A stretch of DNA of 10,082 bases from Ignavibacteriota bacterium (GTDB taxonomy: Bacteria; Bacteroidota; Ignavibacteria; UBA10030; UBA6906). A program made the translations under genes and the position numbers. Each line of letters starts with the position of its first letter. Position 1 is the first letter of the stretch. Shown here piece by piece: positions 7,130 to 10,082 of this stretch. Where the stretch lies: positions 1 through 10,082 of the forward strand of contig JACQVJ010000039.1 of assembly GCA_016209805.1 (NCBI GenBank), given 5' to 3'. The notes beneath the pieces were generated by a model. The model was not told the origin of the DNA and did no database searches. It worked only from the letters and a program-made list of their open reading frames with translations.

Positions 7130-8442
7130 GCGTATATGCCGCGGACTTTCAGGGTCTTCGCCACCTTATCGATGGCAAGCACATATGCGCCGATGCGCAT
7201 CGATACATGGTGTTTCGCTGCTGCCTGATACACGGCATCAAATGCTGATCGCATCATCCGATCGAGTCGATCATTGATACTCTCCAACTCCCAAAAATAC
7301 CCCATTCGATCCTGTACCCACTCAAAGTACGAGACGGTCACTCCCCCTGAGTTTGCGAGGATGTCTGGCACCACGAGAATCCCCTTGGACTGAAGGACAG
7401 GATCCGCTTTTGCTGTGGTAGGTCCATTTGCACCCTCCACGATGACCTTTGCATGTATCTTTTTTGCAACCGCTGGGTTGATCTGATCTTCTTTTGCTGC
7501 CGGGACAAGCACGTCACACTCACACTCCAGTAACTCCGTTTGAGACACTTTGTCCCCGCCCTTCCATCCGTGGAGGGATCGATGCTTCTCAACATAGGTC
7601 ATTGCTCCCGAGACATCAATACCGTTCTCGTTGAAGAAGCCACCGGAAATATCACTGATTCCCACTATCCGGCATCCCTGTTCTTGAAGAAGTCTTGCGG
7701 ATATCGAGCCGACGTTGCCGAAGCCCTGGACGGCCACACTTGCATCCTTTGGGCTTAAGCCGAGTTTACCAAGGGCAGAAAGCGTATTTACCATCACCCC
7801 GCGGCCGGTTGCTTCCTTGCGACCGAGGGATCCTCCTATGATCAAAGGTTTGCCTGTCACGACAGCGTTTTCGGTTCGGCGCGTGTGCATGCTGTAGGTA
7901 TCCATCACCCACGCCATGGTCTGTTCGTTTGTATTCATATCCGGGGCAGGAACATCCCTTTCAGGGCCGAACACATCCATCAGATTCGCGGTATACCGGC
8001 GAGTAATCTTTTCGATTTCAACCTGGGTTAGCTTGGATGGGTCACATCGCACACCCCCCTTCGCTCCCCCAAAGGGTATGCCGACAACCGCACACTTCCA
8101 CGTCATCCACGCTGCCAGTGCCTTCACCTCGTCAAGACTTACATCCGGAGCGTATCGAATTCCACCTTTGGACGGGCCCATCACGTCGTTATGAATGACG
8201 CGATACCCTTCGAACACTTCAATCCTCCCATCGTCCATTTGGATTGGAATCGACACGATATGCTGGCGGACAGGAGTTTTGAGATACTGGTAGACACCGC
8301 GCTCCAAACCAAGAATCTCAGCCGCCACATCGAATCGTTTCATCATGGATTCGAGAGGGCGTTCCTTATCGATCGGTGGTCCGGGCTCCCGGTAGATTGT
8401 CACCTGATCCGAATTCATGGACGTGAGTTGTGCGTCTTTCAT
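7126..8442 (-). CDS. gdhA: Glutamate dehydrogenase (Glu/Leu/Phe/Val dehydrogenase family)
   Basis: This cytoplasmic enzyme interconverts glutamate with 2-oxoglutarate and ammonia using NAD(P), linking nitrogen assimilation to the TCA cycle. At 438 residues it is a typical hexameric short-form GDH. Active-site residues match the classical enzyme in order and spacing: K92 (GPSKGGIRY), K116 (AWMTWK), catalytic K128 (PFGGAKGG) and D168 (PAPDMN). The coenzyme domain has G240-F-G-N-V-G245 with D264 in the ISDISGG turn after the second strand; NAD versus NADP use cannot be decided from this alone. PDILANSGGVTVSYFEWVQ (359-377) is a conserved family block. No Shine-Dalgarno precedes the ATG at 8442; an in-frame ATG at 8418 would shorten the protein by 8 residues. 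It is preceded by the window's largest spacer, with a promoter-like element, and followed by an overlapping exported-protein gene. Leucine dehydrogenase is less likely, given the length and the GDH-like N-terminal block. Confidence 0.93.
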   Translation of the reverse strand: MKDAQLTSMNSDQVTIYREPGPPIDKERPLESMMKRFDVAAEILGLERGVYQYLKTPVRQHIVSIPIQMDDGRIEVFEGYRVIHNDVMGPSKGGIRYAPDVSLDEVKALAAWMTWKCAVVGIPFGGAKGGVRCDPSKLTQVEIEKITRRYTANLMDVFGPERDVPAPDMNTNEQTMAWVMDTYSMHTRRTENAVVTGKPLIIGGSLGRKEATGRGVMVNTLSALGKLGLSPKDASVAVQGFGNVGSISARLLQEQGCRIVGISDISGGFFNENGIDVSGAMTYVEKHRSLHGWKGGDKVSQTELLECECDVLVPAAKEDQINPAVAKKIHAKVIVEGANGPTTAKADPVLQSKGILVVPDILANSGGVTVSYFEWVQDRMGYFWELESINDRLDRMMRSAFDAVYQAAAKHHVSMRIGAYVLAIDKVAKTLKVRGIYA

Positions 8443-8586
8443 TACGGTAGTTTGAGGAGTAGGAAAATCACAGCATTGGTTTTGTCGTAGGAAGGCTGTT
8501 CATCGGCCCCAGGGTCCATTTCTTTCAATACCAACAAGTCCCAGCACGCGATCTGCTGATGCAATCTGGTGAAAACAAGGCTCAGC

Positions 8587-8615
8587 AAGGTACACAAAAT
8601 GGCCCATAGTTTCAA
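8587..8615 (-). promoter_or_regulatory. Promoter-like element upstream of glutamate dehydrogenase
   Basis: The minus strand reads TTGAAA (8615-8610), exactly 17 nt, then TACCTTG (8592-8586). The pair fits a housekeeping -35/-10 and also the TAnnTTTG-type -10 of Bacteroidota, with one T fewer. Transcription would begin near 8580, leaving a leader of about 138 nt before the ATG at 8442. The leader contains a small hairpin (CAGCA, 7-nt loop, TGCTG; 8558-8542). The element lies just after the hydrolase stop, in the one spacer large enough for a promoter. It would let gdhA and the genes downstream be expressed separately from the hydrolase. It is a pattern match only. Confidence 0.42.
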
Positions 8616-8635
8616 GAAAGCGGATGTCCCGGGAT

Positions 8636-9490
8636 TCAACTGCGATTTTGTCTTATGCGGGAGAGTTCGGCAAGAACAAGGTCAACTTCCTCGTCTAAAA
8701 AATGCCGTGAAAACCTTCTTGCTCGACGTACTTCGTTTGCATCGACCTCTGCCGTGATCAAGTCCTCCTCGAATAGTTTAGCTTGCACCAAGAGCTCGCC
8801 ATCCGGTCCGACGATGTTAGATCCGCCCCAGAAATTCACTCCATCTTCATAACCCACCCGATTGCAAAACGCGATGTATGTAGTAAGAAGACGAGCGTAG
8901 GCTCTGTGGTTCTCAGTGTTGATAGTTGCAGTCTGCAATTGTGTTTCATTGCCACTCATTCGTGTCGGGCTCGCGACAAGAGCGATGACAATCAGAGCAC
9001 CGTCTTTGGCGAGAAGGTATGGGAGAGAAATATGCCATAAGTCCTCACAGATGAGCACTCCTATCTTCCCCACCTTTGCTTCAAACGCCTTCACGGAACG
9101 CCCGGAAGAAAAGTATCTCATCTCTTCAAACATCCCGTAGGTGGGAGGATATGTTTTTCGATGAACTACCCGAACCGTTCCCTCTTCAAACATGAACGCC
9201 GAGTTGAACAGGGCAAAGGAAGAGCTCTCTTCAACCCCACCGGCGAGAATCGTAATCTGACGGCTTTTTTCAAGCAAGGGCTTCAACAATCCACTATTCC
9301 GGCTCGGATTAATGGCAAGATCCCAGTTCATATCCTTGATGGAGTAACCGGTTAAGCTGAGTTCCGGAAATACAACCAAGCTCGCGCCGGAGGCAATGGC
9401 CTTGTCGCACATTGCGAGATGTGTTTCGATGTTTCGTGCGACATTGCCGAGAACAGGATCAATCTGTGCTAATGCAATGGTGAGTCTCAT
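8636..9490 (-). CDS. Carbon-nitrogen hydrolase, nitrilase superfamily, resembling the NAD synthetase glutaminase domain
   Basis: This is a cytoplasmic amidase-type enzyme. From the ATG at 9490 it has 284 residues, one complete nitrilase-superfamily domain. The Glu-Lys-Cys triad is visible: E43 in VVFPELSLTGY, K112 in VVHRKTYPPTYGMFEE, and C148 in IGVLICEDLWH. YGMFEEMRYFSSG (118-130) closely resembles the YGxFDExRYF block of the glutaminase domain in glutamine-dependent NAD synthetase, and LCEDLWH-type wording is also typical there. No synthetase (NadE) domain follows, so the protein stands alone. It could release ammonia from glutamine or act on another amide; the gene before gdhA makes a nitrogen-metabolism role attractive but unproven. 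An upstream in-frame ATG (9514) would add eight residues. The 9490 start is preferred because CCAGGA lies 8 nt upstream and MRLTIALAQ is the usual family beginning. Confidence 0.85.
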   Translation of the reverse strand: MRLTIALAQIDPVLGNVARNIETHLAMCDKAIASGASLVVFPELSLTGYSIKDMNWDLAINPSRNSGLLKPLLEKSRQITILAGGVEESSSFALFNSAFMFEEGTVRVVHRKTYPPTYGMFEEMRYFSSGRSVKAFEAKVGKIGVLICEDLWHISLPYLLAKDGALIVIALVASPTRMSGNETQLQTATINTENHRAYARLLTTYIAFCNRVGYEDGVNFWGGSNIVGPDGELLVQAKLFEEDLITAEVDANEVRRARRFSRHFLDEEVDLVLAELSRIRQNRS

Positions 9491-9498
9491 AGATGGAA

Positions 9499-9502
9499 TC
9501 CT
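9499..9502 (-). promoter_or_regulatory. Ribosome binding site supporting the 9490 start of the hydrolase
   Basis: AGGA on the minus strand, within CCAGGA, lies 8 nt before the ATG at 9490-9488. It falls inside the extra codons of the longer reading frame from 9514, which supports the shorter protein. Confidence 0.4.
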
Positions 9503-9566
9503 GGTGTTGCACACTGTGAGTGGAGCGGGAGGACAAGGTCGGGATGACTGGCCCGCGGAAGATCCA

Positions 9567-10082
9567 CTAAGACAAATCGAACATCCTGATATCTTTAATG
9601 TACTGCACGGTCTTGTCCGTCTTCAGGTCTTTCAGTTTGACAATCTTCTTTTCGATGCGTTGAAGATTGTCTCTGATGATTCCGAGGTAAGTCTTAAGGT
9701 TGTCCGTCTCATGCTGTTGGAGCAACCGTTCAACGTTGTCACGCATGGCGTCGAGGGGAAGGCGAATCTCCTGTGTTATCTTCATGACCAGTTCTTGTAT
9801 CGCCTCAAGGCGCTTCTGGCTTATTTCAAGAGTAGTCAATTGTTCCCTCAACTTCTGTCGCTCAATGACGTTGAGGATAGTCTTGGGCAGAACCGGCGTT
9901 GAGATTTCCTCCTTTACCAGGTAGTCTTCAATCCCCAGTTTCATTACCTCAACAGCAAGATCGAAATCCTTGTTCACGGTGAGGAACACAACGGGTATCC
10001 GGAGAAGTCTCTCCTGAAGTGCACGCGTGATTTCGAGTCCATTCTGTCCCGGTAGGAAATAGTCCATCAGGATAAGATCGAA
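9567..10082 (-). CDS. Response regulator: receiver domain joined to a degenerate histidine-kinase DHp-like domain (5' end outside window)
   Basis: The frame is open to the window edge, giving 171 visible residues that begin FDLILMDYFLPGQNG, so the true start lies about 45-50 codons beyond 10082. The ATG at 10067 is internal. The receiver keeps its phosphorylation residues: D7 (LMDYFLPG), T35 (VVFLTVNKD) and K57 (DYLVKEE). A coiled-coil linker (VIERQKLREQLTTLEISQKRLEAIQEL, about residues 72-98) follows. Then comes a stretch that lines up with a HisKA/DHp helix pair: KITQEIRLPLDAMRDNVERLL for helix 1 and YLGIIRDNLQRIEKKIVKLKDL for helix 2. In HisKA domains the first motif is normally SHE(L/I)RTPL; here Q104 (bases 9771-9773) replaces the phosphoacceptor His. 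There is no ATPase domain; the protein ends soon after at YIKDIRMFDLS. It is probably a dimeric signalling or phosphosink protein, with no DNA-binding domain. The partner kinase is not in view. Confidence 0.82.
   Translation of the reverse strand, partial: FDLILMDYFLPGQNGLEITRALQERLLRIPVVFLTVNKDFDLAVEVMKLGIEDYLVKEEISTPVLPKTILNVIERQKLREQLTTLEISQKRLEAIQELVMKITQEIRLPLDAMRDNVERLLQQHETDNLKTYLGIIRDNLQRIEKKIVKLKDLKTDKTVQYIKDIRMFDLS

Noticed and set aside
8442..8639. 65-codon minus-strand frame between the hydrolase and gdhA, with a hydrophobic N-terminal half
   Set aside because: It starts at TTG with no ribosome binding site, its first codons coincide with the promoter-like TTGAAA/TACCTTG element, and the second half looks like random sequence. 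The TTGA and TAATG junctions are suggestive, so it is not excluded, but I do not call it a gene.
9491..9566. Possible terminator or promoter between the response regulator and the hydrolase
   Set aside because: On the minus strand there is no stem followed by a T run and no TAnnTTTG or good -35/-10 pair; only an imperfect CACA/GTGTG palindrome is present.
1..10082. Defence island, prophage, CRISPR or mobile element
   Set aside because: No transposase, integrase, direct-repeat array, tRNA or phage-like gene was found; the genes are ordinary metabolic and envelope families in one orientation.

Overview
The window holds ten protein-coding genes, all on the minus strand, so transcription runs from high to low coordinates. 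The gene at each end is cut by the window edge. Spacing is very tight. There are ATGA/GTGA/TGATG overlaps or gaps under 20 nt almost everywhere, and only two larger spacers, 9491-9566 and 8443-8635. No RNA gene, insertion sequence, CRISPR array, att site or convincing terminator was seen. The layout suggests one or two long co-transcribed units of chromosomal core and envelope genes rather than a mobile or defence island.

The organism is probably a member of the Bacteroidota/Chlorobiota/Ignavibacteriota side of the FCB group. This is inferred from an outer-membrane assembly lipoprotein (BamD-like, so diderm), a secreted protein with a C-terminal FlgD-like/Por-type sorting module, a secreted FG-GAP propeller protein, weak or absent Shine-Dalgarno sequences at most starts, and a promoter-like element with a TAnnTTG-type -10. 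Base composition looks near 50% GC by eye. The phylum cannot be fixed without a search.

Layout from 5' to 3' on the minus strand. (1) 10082-9567: the end of a response regulator whose receiver domain is joined to a histidine-kinase DHp-like helix pair lacking the phosphoacceptor histidine. (2) 9490-8636: a carbon-nitrogen hydrolase resembling the glutaminase domain of NAD synthetase. (3) 8635-8443: a 193-nt spacer with a promoter-like element. (4) 8442-7126: glutamate dehydrogenase. (5) 7129-6470: an exported protein of unknown function with a C-terminal membrane anchor, overlapping the dehydrogenase gene. (6) 6451-5390: a CapA/PgsA-type metallophosphatase-fold protein. (7) 5396-4548: a BamD-like TPR lipoprotein. 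(8) 4548-4078: a YciA-type hotdog acyl-CoA thioesterase. (9) 4070-1845: a secreted FG-GAP/VCBS beta-propeller protein. (10) 1848-124: a secreted HExxH metalloprotease-like protein with a C-terminal sorting domain. (11) 121-1: the first 40 codons of an ABC ATPase, possibly CcmA, cut inside Walker A.

Two themes can be read. The upstream part (hydrolase, glutamate dehydrogenase) concerns nitrogen and amide metabolism. The downstream part (exported protein, CapA-like, BamD-like, propeller, protease) concerns the cell envelope and secretion. Most genes belong to known families. The parts that do not fit a standard description are the receiver-plus-degenerate-DHp protein, the unknown exported protein coupled to glutamate dehydrogenase, and the translationally coupled propeller/protease pair.
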